From the NCBI GenBank assembly GCA_017934745.1, contig JAGBIY010000002.1:1-64000 (forward strand): a DNA stretch of 64,000 nt. The letters run 5' to 3'. This document shows positions 15,441 to 24,458 of the stretch, one piece after another. The notes below the pieces were generated by a model. That model made no database searches, was not told the origin of the DNA, and saw nothing but the letters and a program-made list of their open reading frames with translations. Each line of letters opens with the position of its first letter. Positions within the stretch are counted from its first letter, which is position 1. The stretch comes from Treponema sp. (GTDB lineage: Bacteria; Spirochaetota; Spirochaetia; Treponematales; Treponemataceae). Made by a program: the position numbers and the translations under genes.

Positions 15441-16352
15441 GTGTTTAGAAAAGTTTTTTTGGCGTTGATTCTCCTTTCGTTCGTGTCCAGGACGAACCTC
15501 GCCTATGCTTCCGTGGCGTTTGCCGCAGAGAATTTGTCCGCCATGTACAGTGACGACGACAAGGACGACGATGAGGACAACGACGCTGTGGCGTATGCCA
15601 TTTTCCTTCTCGCTTTGGCAGCCGCGGCAGGAATCGGAGTCGCGTACTATTGGATGAATTCCGTTCAGTTCTTGGATTACCCCTATCAGGAAACTGGCGA
15701 AGACTACCCAGGAGATGAAAAACTTCCCAGCGAGGGAAACTACATAATGAGGGGAAATTTCGAGGATCTGTTCACCCACAGCGACCCGGGCTATTGCAGC
15801 AACCGCTTCTCGATCGACTCCTCTCTCGTGTGGCTGAACGAGATTGGGCTTGGTGCCGAGACCCGCTTTGAGGGGCTTTTCTTCCCGTATTTTGGGCCGT
15901 ACTTCGAGAACATGGCCCTCTGCAACTTTCAGGAAGGCGATTTCCGCTTCAACGAGAAGGGCTTCCGCGACAATCTGAAGCTTGGGGGCCAGCTTTCGCT
16001 CTTTCAGTCGAACTTTATTTCCGCGACTTTCCTTCTTGCGTACACCAACTGGTTCGGGGATTCGTTCGACGACTACAACAACGGAGTCTACGCAGGCGCG
16101 CTCCTCCGTTCCTATCCCGTAAAGCCGCTGGTTCTTGAGTGGAAATTCGGCTGGCAGTTCTATTCGGGCGACTTCAACGTCTTCGAGTCGAACCTGCAGG
16201 TCGGCGCGATGGCGGGAAAGACGGAGCTGTTCGCCGCGTGGAAAGTCCTCTCGTTCGATTACGACGGCGACGATTTTTACTGGCACATGGGGAATTTCCA
16301 CGGTCTCACGCTCGGATTCAGGCGGTACTTCAACCTAGGAACGAATCTGTAG
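15441..16352 (+). CDS. Putative outer-membrane beta-barrel protein
   Basis: A 303-residue exported protein that begins with GTG 15441 behind gaggga. Residues 1-29 are a signal sequence (FLALILLSFV...YASVAFA). An acidic run of Asp/Glu (38-48) precedes a hydrophobic segment (about 50-70). The remainder has alternating aromatic and polar residues ending in ...LGFRRYFNLGTNL, like barrel strands. No family recognised; probably a treponemal envelope protein. The 142-base gap before it contains no evident gene. Confidence 0.6.
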   Translation: MFRKVFLALILLSFVSRTNLAYASVAFAAENLSAMYSDDDKDDDEDNDAVAYAIFLLALAAAAGIGVAYYWMNSVQFLDYPYQETGEDYPGDEKLPSEGNYIMRGNFEDLFTHSDPGYCSNRFSIDSSLVWLNEIGLGAETRFEGLFFPYFGPYFENMALCNFQEGDFRFNEKGFRDNLKLGGQLSLFQSNFISATFLLAYTNWFGDSFDDYNNGVYAGALLRSYPVKPLVLEWKFGWQFYSGDFNVFESNLQVGAMAGKTELFAAWKVLSFDYDGDDFYWHMGNFHGLTLGFRRYFNLGTNL

Positions 16353-16383
16353 CGTTTTTTGGGTACTCAACAGAATCGGTTTT

Positions 16384-17754
16384 TCAAATCACTTTCTTGT
16401 CGAGCCACTTGTTTCCGTGGAAGCGGGCGAGGAAGAACGCGCCTCTGAAAACCCAGTCCAGGTACATTCCAATCCAAACTCCGTAGAGCGCGAGGCTCGT
16501 GTTGGAGGGATTCCTCTTGAGTATGAAGTACGAGATGAGGAAGCTGAAGAGCACACGGAACGCCCACATCGATATGTTCGAGACGACCATCGTGTATTTG
16601 GCGTCGCCTGCCGCCCGGAGTATGTTCGGCATCGTGAACGACATCGGCCAGAACACCACGTTCACCGCCATGCACGTCCTCGTCACGCCCACTGTCAGAG
16701 CCGCCGTCTCAGGGGAAAGCCTGAACGGAATGACAATAAGCGGAGCGAAGATGAAAATCACCAGGCTCACCACGAACATGGCGGCGTAGGTCGTCTTCAT
16801 CATCATCTTTCCGTATCGTTTCGCCTCGTCCTTCTGCCCGGCTCCGATGCACTGCCCGACAATCGTTATCGAGCCGAGACCAATCGCGTTTCCCGGAATG
16901 TTGGAGAATCCGGCTATCGTGTTCGTGATGGCGTTCGCCGTGATTGCCACCGTTCCGAATCCCGACATGAACGACTGCACGAAAATCTTTCCGATGTGGA
17001 AGACCGAATTCTCGATTCCGCTTGGGATTCCGACCTTCAAAATCCGCTTTATGATTCCGAAGTTGATTTCAAATTTCCAAATTTTTTCTATGTAAATGAC
17101 GTTTTTTGGATTGCAGAGAAGAACCATCATGATTATCGCCGCCACGAACCTGCTTATGAGAGTCGAGATTCCGGCTCCGTCCACTCCGATTTTCATTCCG
17201 TAAATCAGAATCGCGTTTCCGGCTATGTTGATGGCGTTCATCGCGATGCTCACCTTGAGCGAGAGCTTTGAATTCCCCATTGAGCGGAAGAGGGCGGCCG
17301 ATGAGTTGTAGATTGCCAAAAACGGAAACGAAAGGAGAATCCACACGAAATAGTCGAGGGCGTTCTTCATGACGGCAGGCTCCGTCTTTCCGTAGAGCGT
17401 GCTCAGAATTTTCTCCTTGAGCGGGAGGCAGAGCGCGATGATGACAACGCCCAAAAAAGACGCGACGTACAGAAGCTGCTTCGCCGCCTTCCTTGCGTTC
17501 TCGGGCGATTTGTTTCCGAGATACTGCGAGCTTACGACCGCGCCACCCGTTGCGAACGCCGCGAAAAGCTGAATCATCAGCTGGCTGAACTGGTCGATGA
17601 GCGAGACTCCCGACACGCCTTCCTCTCCGATTGACGAGACCATGAGCGTGTCGCACGCGCCGATTGTGATTGCCAGGAACTGCTCGGCCACGAGCGGCAA
17701 AATGAGTCGGAGTAAGTATCTTCTGTCGAAAAGCGGGGATGAATTCTGCGTCAT
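16384..17754 (-). CDS. MATE-family efflux transporter
   Basis: A 456-residue membrane protein with about 12 transmembrane helices, the usual MATE length. Typical text includes LPLVAEQFLAITIGACDTLMVSSIGEEGVSGVSLIDQ in helix 1-2, GGAVVSSQYLGNKSPENARKAA, and in the second half GNAIGLGSITIVGQCIGAGQKDEAKRYGK. MATE pumps export cationic drugs or metabolites using Na+ or H+ gradients. The frame stays open to 17805, but that would cover the terminator stem of the upstream gene, so Met at 17754 is chosen. Confidence 0.9.
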   Translation of the reverse strand: MTQNSSPLFDRRYLLRLILPLVAEQFLAITIGACDTLMVSSIGEEGVSGVSLIDQFSQLMIQLFAAFATGGAVVSSQYLGNKSPENARKAAKQLLYVASFLGVVIIALCLPLKEKILSTLYGKTEPAVMKNALDYFVWILLSFPFLAIYNSSAALFRSMGNSKLSLKVSIAMNAINIAGNAILIYGMKIGVDGAGISTLISRFVAAIIMMVLLCNPKNVIYIEKIWKFEINFGIIKRILKVGIPSGIENSVFHIGKIFVQSFMSGFGTVAITANAITNTIAGFSNIPGNAIGLGSITIVGQCIGAGQKDEAKRYGKMMMKTTYAAMFVVSLVIFIFAPLIVIPFRLSPETAALTVGVTRTCMAVNVVFWPMSFTMPNILRAAGDAKYTMVVSNISMWAFRVLFSFLISYFILKRNPSNTSLALYGVWIGMYLDWVFRGAFFLARFHGNKWLDKKVI

Positions 17755-17778
17755 AAATCTTCGTGTGCTGAAAAAAAA

Positions 17779-17803
17779 ATCCCGCCGGTTTGACGGGATT
17801 TGC
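17779..17803 (-). terminator. Terminator of the CBM48 gene
   Basis: On the minus strand aaatcccg-tcaaacc-cgggattt is followed by a run of T. It lies between the CBM48 stop and the MATE start. Confidence 0.8.
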
Positions 17804-17820
17804 AAATTGTTGGAACTGGC

Positions 17821-18132
17821 TTATTTTATGCAGACAACCACAGAGTTGTCGGCGGAGCTGAACGGAGCCGGAATGTATTTGTCCGCCGCCCAGTCGTTCT
17901 CCCAGCGGCTTCCGTCGATGAGGTAGCGGAACTGGTATTCTTTTCCGGCTTCAAGCGCGATTTTCACTGAAAAAGATCCGTCCTTGCCCTTTTTCAGCGG
18001 TGTCTCTGTGGATGACCAGCTGTTGAAATCGCCGGCGATTGTGATTGATTTTGCTCCCTGTGCAGCTTCGGCTGTTACAGTGAACGTTACATTGCATTTT
18101 CCATCTTTTGTGAAGGATTTTTTCAAAGCCAT
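17821..18132 (-). CDS. Stand-alone CBM48/isoamylase-N-like protein
   Basis: A 103-residue protein consisting of one carbohydrate-binding module 48: CNVTFTV...AKSITIAGDFNSWSSTETPLKKGKDGSFSVKIALEAGKEYQFRYLIDGSRWENDW. The NSW and YRYLIDG-type signatures are those of glycogen-binding modules in branching enzymes and AMPK beta. No catalytic domain and no signal peptide, so it is probably a cytoplasmic glycogen-binding adaptor. aaaaggag lies upstream of the ATG. It has its own promoter and terminator, so it is monocistronic. Confidence 0.85.
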   Translation of the reverse strand: MALKKSFTKDGKCNVTFTVTAEAAQGAKSITIAGDFNSWSSTETPLKKGKDGSFSVKIALEAGKEYQFRYLIDGSRWENDWAADKYIPAPFSSADNSVVVCIK

Positions 18133-18202
18133 AGTGTACTCCTTTTTCTATTGCAACAATCTCTGAGAACCTTGCGATTGTGAGATTTTTTATGATTTTA
18201 TA

Positions 18203-18232
18203 ATTATACATCTTTTTTTTGTCTTAAAACAA
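18203..18232 (-). promoter_or_regulatory. Probable promoter of the CBM48 gene
   Basis: On the minus strand TATAAT (18203-18208) is preceded at 18 bases by TTGTTT. The leader of about 65 bases runs to the aaaaggag ribosome site. Confidence 0.5.
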
Positions 18233-18400
18233 GTCAAGTTTACTTTTGAGAATCATTTTGATTGAAGAATTTACAATAATTGAATATAGTCAGAGTGACG
18301 AAAGTCGTTTTGACATTTTCATTCCGTTGATTTATCCAAATTGCGAACGGGAGCAGGCTCGTATGGGTTCTGCAAAATCTTGCTAAATAGGAGTTCCATC

Positions 18401-19612
18401 ATGGCAGCTATCTTATCTAACAATCACAAACTTTTTACATCTGAATCAGTCGGGGAGGGACACCCGGACAAGCTTTGCGACCAGATTTCGGACGCGATTC
18501 TCGACTATGCGCTTTCTCTCGACAAGAACGCACACGTCGCGTGCGAGACTTTCGCAACGACGAATTTCGTGCTGGTCGGCGGCGAAATCGGTTTCTACGG
18601 AGCGGACGGCGCGGAGAACGCCAAGAAAATCGCCGAGAACGCAGAGAAAATCGCCCGCAAGGTCGCCCGCGGCATCGGCTACACGGACGAGGCTTTCGGC
18701 CTTGACGCTGACAAGTTCGAATTCGTCAACAAGCTCCACGCCCAGTCCGCCGACATCAACCAGGGAGTCGTCGGAACAGGACTCGACGAGTACAAGGGGC
18801 TTCAGGGAGCCGGCGACCAGGGGCTCATGTTCGGCTTCGCATGCAACGAGACGCCTGAATTGATGCCGTGCCCGATAATCTATTCCCACCAGCTTCTCTT
18901 GAAGGCGACGGAGCTCAGAAAGTCCGGCAAAATCAAGTGGCTCCGCCCTGACGCGAAGTCCCAGGTCACTGTCGAGTACGACGAGAACAAGAAGCCCGTC
19001 AGAATCGACACTGTCGTCATCTCTCACCAGCACGACGAGGGAATCTCCTACGACGAGATAAAGAAGACGATAATCGACGAAATCATCAAGCCGGTTCTCG
19101 AGCCGACAGGTCTCTTGAAGGACGACACGAAATTCCTCATCAACCCGACTGGAAAATTCGTCATCGGAGGCCCTGACGGAGACGCGGGACTCACCGGACG
19201 CAAAATCATCGTCGACACTTACGGCGGCATGGGACGCCACGGCGGCGGAGCGTTCTCTGGAAAGGACCCTTCGAAGGTCGACCGTTCGGCGGCCTACATG
19301 GCGCGCTACATCGCGAAGAACGTGGTCGCCGCAGGTCTTGCCGACCGCGCCGAGGTTCAGCTCTCTTACGCAATCGGCTATCCGTATCCGGTTTCGATTT
19401 CCGTGGACACATTCGGCACCGAGACTGTCGCGAACCAGAAAATCGTCGACGCCGTGAAGAAGGTCTTCGACTGCACTCCTGCCGGCATCGAGAAGACGCT
19501 CGACTTGAGGAACGTGAAGTACCAGCCGACAGCCGCCTACGGACACTTCGGACGCGACGGCTTCAACTGGGAGAAGACCGACAAGGTTGAAGCCCTCAAG
19601 GCCGCCTTGTGA
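18401..19612 (+). CDS. metK: S-adenosylmethionine synthetase
   Basis: A 403-residue enzyme making S-adenosylmethionine from ATP and methionine. ATG 18401 follows ataggag. Signature segments are present in order: [36 protein letters not shown], and [21 protein letters not shown], then [27 protein letters not shown]. Length is normal. It is monocistronic, ending at a strong bidirectional stem-loop shared with the convergent pheS. No known SAM riboswitch is visible in the 268-base upstream gap; a TTGACA at 18310 lacks a good -10 box. Confidence 0.97.
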   Translation: MAAILSNNHKLFTSESVGEGHPDKLCDQISDAILDYALSLDKNAHVACETFATTNFVLVGGEIGFYGADGAENAKKIAENAEKIARKVARGIGYTDEAFGLDADKFEFVNKLHAQSADINQGVVGTGLDEYKGLQGAGDQGLMFGFACNETPELMPCPIIYSHQLLLKATELRKSGKIKWLRPDAKSQVTVEYDENKKPVRIDTVVISHQHDEGISYDEIKKTIIDEIIKPVLEPTGLLKDDTKFLINPTGKFVIGGPDGDAGLTGRKIIVDTYGGMGRHGGGAFSGKDPSKVDRSAAYMARYIAKNVVAAGLADRAEVQLSYAIGYPYPVSISVDTFGTETVANQKIVDAVKKVFDCTPAGIEKTLDLRNVKYQPTAAYGHFGRDGFNWEKTDKVEALKAAL

Positions 19613-19628
19613 TAGCCGTTTAGGATGA

Positions 19629-19690
19629 AAAAAGCCTCGTTGGAAGTTCAACTTCATTCAAGTTCAACTCTCCAACGAGGCTTTTTTATT
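19629..19690. terminator. Bidirectional terminator between metK and pheS
   Basis: Stem gcctcgttgga/tccaacgaggc (19634-19681) with A run before and T run after, so it works on both strands. The loop contains a second repeat, agttcaacttcattcaagtt. Confidence 0.9.
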
Positions 19691-19705
19691 TGCCTTTGGT
19701 GATCT

Positions 19706-21262
19706 TTAGAATTTCGCCTTTCTCAAGCGCACTTCCTCGATGTTCTCGCTGAACAGCTCGCGGAGGTCGTTCAGTCCGAGCGCCATCAACGCCATGCGGT
19801 CGATTCCCATTCCCCACGCGAGAACTGGAACGTCCACGCCCTGCGCCTTCGTCACTTCCGGGCGGAAGATTCCGGCTCCGCCAAGCTCGAACCAGCCCAG
19901 GACAGGGTGCTTGATGTGGACTTCAACAGAAGGCTCCGTGAACGGGAAGTATCCTGGGACGTATTTCACTTCCGTGGCGCCCGCGACTTCCTTCGCGAAC
20001 ATCTCAAGCATTCCAAGGAGAGTGCGGAGGTTCACGTCCTCGCCCGCGATGATTCCCTCTGTCTGGTAGAAGTCCGAGAGGTGGGTCGCGTCTACTTTGT
20101 CGTAGCGGAAGCAGCGCGCGATTCCGAAATATTTTCCTGGAATCTCCGCCTTGTGCAGCTGGTGCGCCGACAAAACCGTTCCCTGAGAGCGGAGGACGAG
20201 CCTTCTTGTGAATTCGTGGTCGAAGTCGTAGTTCCAGCCGCGGCTTCCCGTGTTTCCTCCGTTCTTGTGAGTGTTCGCCACGTTCGTGAGCCACGGTTCC
20301 TCGATTGATTTCGCGTGCGTCGGATTCTTGATTCTGTAAACGTCGTGGATGTCGCGGGCTGCGTGGAACTGCGGCATGAAGAGCGCGTCGCCGTTCCAGA
20401 ACTCCGTCTCCACGAGCGGTCCGTCATACTCCTGGAAGCCGAGCGAACAGAGCTTGTCCTTCACGTGCTCAAGGAACTGGACGTAAGGGTTCGTGCGGCC
20501 GGGTATGATTCGCGCCGGCGGAATGGAGATGTTGTAGCCGCGGAAAGTTCCCTTCTTCCAGTCGCCGCTCGCGAGCATCTTCGAGTCGAGCGCGCCGATT
20601 TCCTCTCCCGTGATTCCCGCGCTCTTGAGGGCGGAGACGACTTCCTTGAAGTGCTCAGAGAGCCTGTAGAGGACAGATTCCCTTTCGATGATTTTGAACG
20701 GAGAGTCGGCCGCTCCGCGTTTTTTTGCGAACGCGCCGATGACTTTCTTCTCTTCGTCAGTCAAAGCGGCGTTGTCGAGCTGGCCATTTTCGGAAGCGGC
20801 GGCCCTTTCAAAAAGCGATTTTGCAACCGTGATTCTCGCTGGAATTGGTGCGCCCGTGTACTCGGCCTTCTTCTCGGCGTTCATCTTGAGAACACCGTCC
20901 TTTGAGAGCTGCCCGAACGCCGAACCGACGTCCTTCTGCTCAAGGCCGGCTCCCGCCGCGATTTCCGGGAGTGTCTTCGCTCCGTTCTCTTTCACGAACG
21001 CGATGATTCTCTCGTCGGGAGTTCCGTTTTTGGCATAGTCGCGACCCAAATCCGTGATTTCGTAGTAAGTGTGCGGAGTCCTGCTTATGACCGAAAGAAG
21101 GTTCTTTCCTCCGAGCCAAGAGAAAGCCTGGTTCGCGTGCCCCTCTTTGTAGTTCAACTCATTCTGAAGTTTGTCAGAGGAAAGCTCGTCTTTCTCTGTG
21201 TAATTCAGCAAAACTTTGATTTCGAGCGGATGAAGATTTTTGATTATGCTCTGAACGTCCAT
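19706..21262 (-). CDS. pheS: Phenylalanyl-tRNA synthetase alpha chain, archaeal type
   Basis: A 518-residue enzyme that charges tRNA-Phe with phenylalanine together with a beta chain not in this window. The start MDVQSIIKNLHPLE is chosen because ggag lies 8 bases upstream. The N-terminal 200 residues hold winged-helix modules (DELSSDKLQNELNYKEGHANQAFSWL), the catalytic core follows with FRYDKVDATHLSDFYQTEGIIAGEDVN (motif 2) and GAGIFRPEVTKAQGVDVPVLAWGMGIDRMAL (motif 3). This long form is the archaeal/eukaryotic type; spirochaetes are known to carry it in place of the roughly 330-residue bacterial form. Confidence 0.95.
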   Translation of the reverse strand: MDVQSIIKNLHPLEIKVLLNYTEKDELSSDKLQNELNYKEGHANQAFSWLGGKNLLSVISRTPHTYYEITDLGRDYAKNGTPDERIIAFVKENGAKTLPEIAAGAGLEQKDVGSAFGQLSKDGVLKMNAEKKAEYTGAPIPARITVAKSLFERAAASENGQLDNAALTDEEKKVIGAFAKKRGAADSPFKIIERESVLYRLSEHFKEVVSALKSAGITGEEIGALDSKMLASGDWKKGTFRGYNISIPPARIIPGRTNPYVQFLEHVKDKLCSLGFQEYDGPLVETEFWNGDALFMPQFHAARDIHDVYRIKNPTHAKSIEEPWLTNVANTHKNGGNTGSRGWNYDFDHEFTRRLVLRSQGTVLSAHQLHKAEIPGKYFGIARCFRYDKVDATHLSDFYQTEGIIAGEDVNLRTLLGMLEMFAKEVAGATEVKYVPGYFPFTEPSVEVHIKHPVLGWFELGGAGIFRPEVTKAQGVDVPVLAWGMGIDRMALMALGLNDLRELFSENIEEVRLRKAKF

Positions 21263-21295
21263 TTTATACTCCATATTTTTTGTTTTTAGATTCGC

Positions 21296-21336
21296 CTAAA
21301 AAACTGAAAGCCAGCCTTGTTCGTAAGGTTGGCTTT
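21296..21336 (-). terminator. Terminator of the 21766-21359 gene
   Basis: Minus-strand stem gaaagccaacctt/aaggctggctttc followed by agtttttta. Confidence 0.8.
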
Positions 21337-21358
21337 CGGTAGTTTGAAAAGTCTTGTT

Positions 21359-21766
21359 TTAGTTGCTAGAAAAAGCCGATTTCTGGCCGAAGTGGACTCT
21401 GGACTCGTATCTGGCCCACGTCATCTTGTTGTCGTCCTTGTAGTACCGGACTTTGTCCTTGCTGAGGAACTTGTAGCTCAAGTATCCCTGCTGCGCCTGG
21501 AAATCTTTGAGGCAGGCGAGAATCGTGTTCATTGCGTCTCCCTGATCGAAAGAAACCTTCAAGTCCACATAGTAGATTATCACTTCGTCTGTCATCGGTG
21601 TGTAGTAGAGGGTGACGCTCGCAGTCTTCTTTGTGACGTGCTGCTCCTCTGGAATTATTTTCTGCGTAGTCGTGTCGACAGGCTTTGCGACAAGGTCGTC
21701 TTCCTGCGCAACTGCGCTGATTGTCATGCCGAGTGCGATGAAAAGCACCGCAAGAAACTTTTTCAT
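21359..21766 (-). CDS. Small periplasmic or secreted protein
   Basis: A 135-residue protein with signal peptide MKKFLAVLFIALGMTISAVAQ and cleavage after AVA. The mature part (SVTLYYTPMTDEVIIYYVDLKVSFDQGDAMNTILACLKDFQAQQGYLSYKFLSKDKVRYYKDDNKMTWARYES) is compact and has no recognised motif. aggaaattATG supplies a ribosome site. It appears to be a lineage-specific conserved protein; function unknown. Confidence 0.7.
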   Translation of the reverse strand: MKKFLAVLFIALGMTISAVAQEDDLVAKPVDTTTQKIIPEEQHVTKKTASVTLYYTPMTDEVIIYYVDLKVSFDQGDAMNTILACLKDFQAQQGYLSYKFLSKDKVRYYKDDNKMTWARYESRVHFGQKSAFSSN

Positions 21767-21800
21767 AATTTCCTCCGAAACAAAAAGTTGAACACATTTT

Positions 21801-22553
21801 TCAGAATGTTTTGTATTCTACAATTTTATCTGATTCCATAAAAAAATCAAGCAAGACTTTGTATCGGCCTGCGTCCACACCGATGAGAGGCTGTTCCGAG
21901 AGCAGGACTTTTCCCGTTATCTCTTTCGGCTTCGTCTTTATCTGCGTGCGCTCGTATTCCCTCACGGCGTTCTTCAACGCTTCCTCGCACGCTTTCTTTA
22001 TTCCGTCGAATCCCTCCGCAAGCCTCGCATAGCCGACGCCCTGTATGCGCGGGTGCAGAATCGACCTCCACGAGTTGTAGATGTGGATTTGGTTTTCAGA
22101 GCGCTTGTATTCTATCCACGCCGACAGCCTGTCGTTCTCGACCCAGGGGTGCGCGAACCGTATGGAGTCCCTCTCCGCGTCCGAGAGCGTGTTTACCGGT
22201 TCCATCTCGAAATATTCTTTCACGCCCCTGGCCTTGTCGGACGGCGTGTAGTCGAATTTCCAGCCGTAGACCATGCCTTCCACCATGAACGGAGCCAGCT
22301 CCTTTATCTTCTTGACTGGAACCGAATATGTGACTTCTGAATTTTCGTCCTTGTTCGTGTTTTTTTCCTTTTCCGAAACATCGTCCGTGTCGAAATATCC
22401 TGGATACACGTCCGTGGCGGCCCAGAGAGAAATCCTCACAAGCCGTTCCTGCGTGACTTCCGCCGCCTGTATCGAAGAGAAAAAGGCGAACGCGCCAATC
22501 GTGGTGAAAATTTTTTTCAATAAAGAAGTCTTTGAAATGTAAATTCTTCCCAT
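21801..22553 (-). CDS. Exported conserved protein
   Basis: A 250-residue protein with N-terminal signal (LLKKIFTTIGAFAFFSSIQAAE). The body contains FMVEGMVYGWKFDYTPSDKARGVKEYFEM, RFAHPWVENDRLSAWIEYKRSENQIHIYNSWRSILHPRIQGVGYARLAEGFDGIKKACEEALKNAVREY, suggesting a folded periplasmic domain. The gene begins 3 bases after the rhomboid stop codon and is translated with it. I do not recognise the family; co-occurrence with a rhomboid protease makes membrane-protein processing a guess only. Confidence 0.7.
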   Translation of the reverse strand: MGRIYISKTSLLKKIFTTIGAFAFFSSIQAAEVTQERLVRISLWAATDVYPGYFDTDDVSEKEKNTNKDENSEVTYSVPVKKIKELAPFMVEGMVYGWKFDYTPSDKARGVKEYFEMEPVNTLSDAERDSIRFAHPWVENDRLSAWIEYKRSENQIHIYNSWRSILHPRIQGVGYARLAEGFDGIKKACEEALKNAVREYERTQIKTKPKEITGKVLLSEQPLIGVDAGRYKVLLDFFMESDKIVEYKTF

Positions 22554-22556
22554 GCT

Positions 22557-23243
22557 TTATTTTCGGAACGCGTCGCGCCAAACTTTTATGGGATTCACTC
22601 CGAATCGCACGACAAAATAGAAGAATGCGACCGCGAATCCCGCCAGATGCGTGTAGTGCGCCACGTTCGATGTGCTGGTGAACTGGCTGAAGAATTCTAT
22701 CGCGGCGTATGCGATGACGAGGATTGGGGCCGGGACGGGAAGTATGAACCAGACGTATATCCTTGACTTCGGGAATATTGTCGCGAAAGCGAGCAGGATG
22801 CCGTAAATCGCTCCGCTGGCTCCGACTAGAGAATTCACGAACGCGTATGGCTGGAGTCCGAGGCTTGTCTGGTAGACTCCGAGCGCGTAGTACAGGGCGA
22901 CCGAGAAAAGTCCCGACAGAATCCCTGTCGCGAAGTACAGCAGCGTGAATTCCTTCGAGCCTATCGCCCTCTCGACCTGAAGACCGAAAAAGAGGAGGCC
23001 TATCATGTTCGAGAGGAGATGCGCCATGTTCGCGTGCATGAACATGTAAGTCACCGGCTGCCAAAAGCATTTCCTGTAGACGAAGCCGAGCACGTTCAAG
23101 GAAAGGTATTCTTCCCGTATCGGAATCAAGAATGTGAAATTGTAGAGAAAGAATACGGCCACGTTGATGATTACCAATATCAGCGTGGCGTTCGTGAATG
23201 TGTATCTGAATGGTGTCCTGATTTTTGAAAGGATTCTGCTCAT
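22557..23243 (-). CDS. Rhomboid-family intramembrane serine protease
   Basis: A 228-residue membrane protein with six helices. The catalytic serine is in LVGASGAIYG (Ser143) and its partner histidine in AHYTHLAGFAVAF (His199); HANMAHLLSNMIGLLFFG at 70-87 supplies the conserved His/Asn of helix 2. Rhomboids cleave transmembrane segments of substrate proteins. It is part of a four-gene minus-strand run with the DUF5312-like gene, the GGDEF gene and the exported protein. Confidence 0.92.
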   Translation of the reverse strand: MSRILSKIRTPFRYTFTNATLILVIINVAVFFLYNFTFLIPIREEYLSLNVLGFVYRKCFWQPVTYMFMHANMAHLLSNMIGLLFFGLQVERAIGSKEFTLLYFATGILSGLFSVALYYALGVYQTSLGLQPYAFVNSLVGASGAIYGILLAFATIFPKSRIYVWFILPVPAPILVIAYAAIEFFSQFTSTSNVAHYTHLAGFAVAFFYFVVRFGVNPIKVWRDAFRK

Positions 23244-23249
23244 GTTATC

Positions 23250-24458
23250 TCACTTTGGAAGCGTGACGTCGGATATGGTGTCCCTGTCCGCGAATGTGAC
23301 TCTGTTCCTTCCGCTCCGCTTCGAGACGTAGAGGGCCTTGTCCGCCTTGTCCACGAGTGCGTTCGGTGTGGCGGTCGATGTCTTGCCTCCCTCGAACGTG
23401 GAGACTCCGACCGAAATGGTCACTTTCACGTGCTGGTTCTCGTAGCAGAAGTCGTATGCCTCTATCTTCTTTCTGATGCGCTCCGCCACTGTCATGGACT
23501 TTTCCCTGTCGGCGTTGCTTAGCATGACGGTGAATTCCTCTCCGCCGTACCTGCTGGCCATGTCGTCCCCCCTCAAACTTTCCTTTATGAGGGACGCGAC
23601 GGTCTGCAGAACATAGTCTCCGCATGCGTGTCCGTAGTTGTCGTTGAATTTCTTGAAGAAATCGATGTCGAACATCAGTATTCCGATTTTTCCGCCGTTT
23701 TTCTTTGCCAAGTCCAGTTTGTCGGAGAGTATGTTGAAGAAATAGTATTTGAGCTTGAGCTTCGTCATCATGTCGGTGGAGGAACGCTCCACGAGTGTGG
23801 CGTTGCTTATCGCGATGGCGGCCAGCGAGGCTATGACGAGTATGTGCTCCTTCTCGTAGTCGCTGTAGTATTCCCCAGCGTCTCCCGTGTCGTCTCCTAT
23901 GACAATCCGCTCTCCGAACACGAGGAGTCCCTGCAGGTGCCCCCTCAGCATTAGAGGGATTATGAGCGTGGGGTTCAGGGACTGGAGTATGAAAAGCTCT
24001 TTTTCGGTCCTTTCCCTGTCGAAGACGCGCCTGTTCTTGTCGGACTGGAGAAGCTCTCCGTTGAGTTCGTGGATTGTGTATACGACGTTCTCCTTTCCGA
24101 GAACCGTGGCGAGAGTGCCTGTGACCGATATCTTGTAGTCGTCGTTTTTTCGTATGTCGAATCCAGTGTAGTTCGAGCCGAGCTGGAAATAGTCGGAGTC
24201 GAACGATTCTAGAAGGAACACGCCCGCGCTTTGGACAAGAAACTGCGCCATGCAGTTGTCCAGAATCGACTGTATGAGTTTGTCGAATTCGAGAGTCGAG
24301 CATAGCGAGCGAGAAATCTCAAGAATCTGCTGCAGGTCGTACACTTTTTTTTCGTAGCTGTCGACGAAATACTTGCAGTCCAGATTCCGGCAGTTGGCGT
24401 TCGGCTTTTTCTTGTCTATTTCTTGGACATGGCTCAGTCTAGTTGTTGTCATCCTCAA
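23250..24458 (-). CDS. Diguanylate cyclase with GAF sensor domain
   Basis: A 402-residue cytoplasmic protein. Residues 35-225 form a GAF-type sensor (LEISRSLCSTLEFDKLIQSILDNC...IIPLMLRGHLQGLLVFGE). Residues 228-390 are GGDEF: FDIDFFKKFNDNYGHACGD, then RGDDMASRYGGEEF where GGEEF (305-309) is the active loop and RxxD (296-299), five residues before it, is the product-inhibition site. It should make cyclic di-GMP under feedback control. The 5' end overlaps the preceding gene by 20 bases, so Met3 at 24452 is an equally possible start. Confidence 0.92.
   Translation of the reverse strand: MRMTTTRLSHVQEIDKKKPNANCRNLDCKYFVDSYEKKVYDLQQILEISRSLCSTLEFDKLIQSILDNCMAQFLVQSAGVFLLESFDSDYFQLGSNYTGFDIRKNDDYKISVTGTLATVLGKENVVYTIHELNGELLQSDKNRRVFDRERTEKELFILQSLNPTLIIPLMLRGHLQGLLVFGERIVIGDDTGDAGEYYSDYEKEHILVIASLAAIAISNATLVERSSTDMMTKLKLKYYFFNILSDKLDLAKKNGGKIGILMFDIDFFKKFNDNYGHACGDYVLQTVASLIKESLRGDDMASRYGGEEFTVMLSNADREKSMTVAERIRKKIEAYDFCYENQHVKVTISVGVSTFEGGKTSTATPNALVDKADKALYVSKRSGRNRVTFADRDTISDVTLPK

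Noticed and set aside
17755..17805. Longer MATE transporter start
   Set aside because: Those codons fall on the terminator stem of the CBM48 gene.
18310..18338. TTGACA upstream of metK as a full promoter
   Set aside because: The -10 region at proper spacing is poor (ttatcc), so it is only mentioned with metK.
18446..19657. Long minus-strand open frame opposite metK
   Set aside because: metK is complete and certain on the plus strand; the antisense product is low-complexity Val/Arg/Asp.
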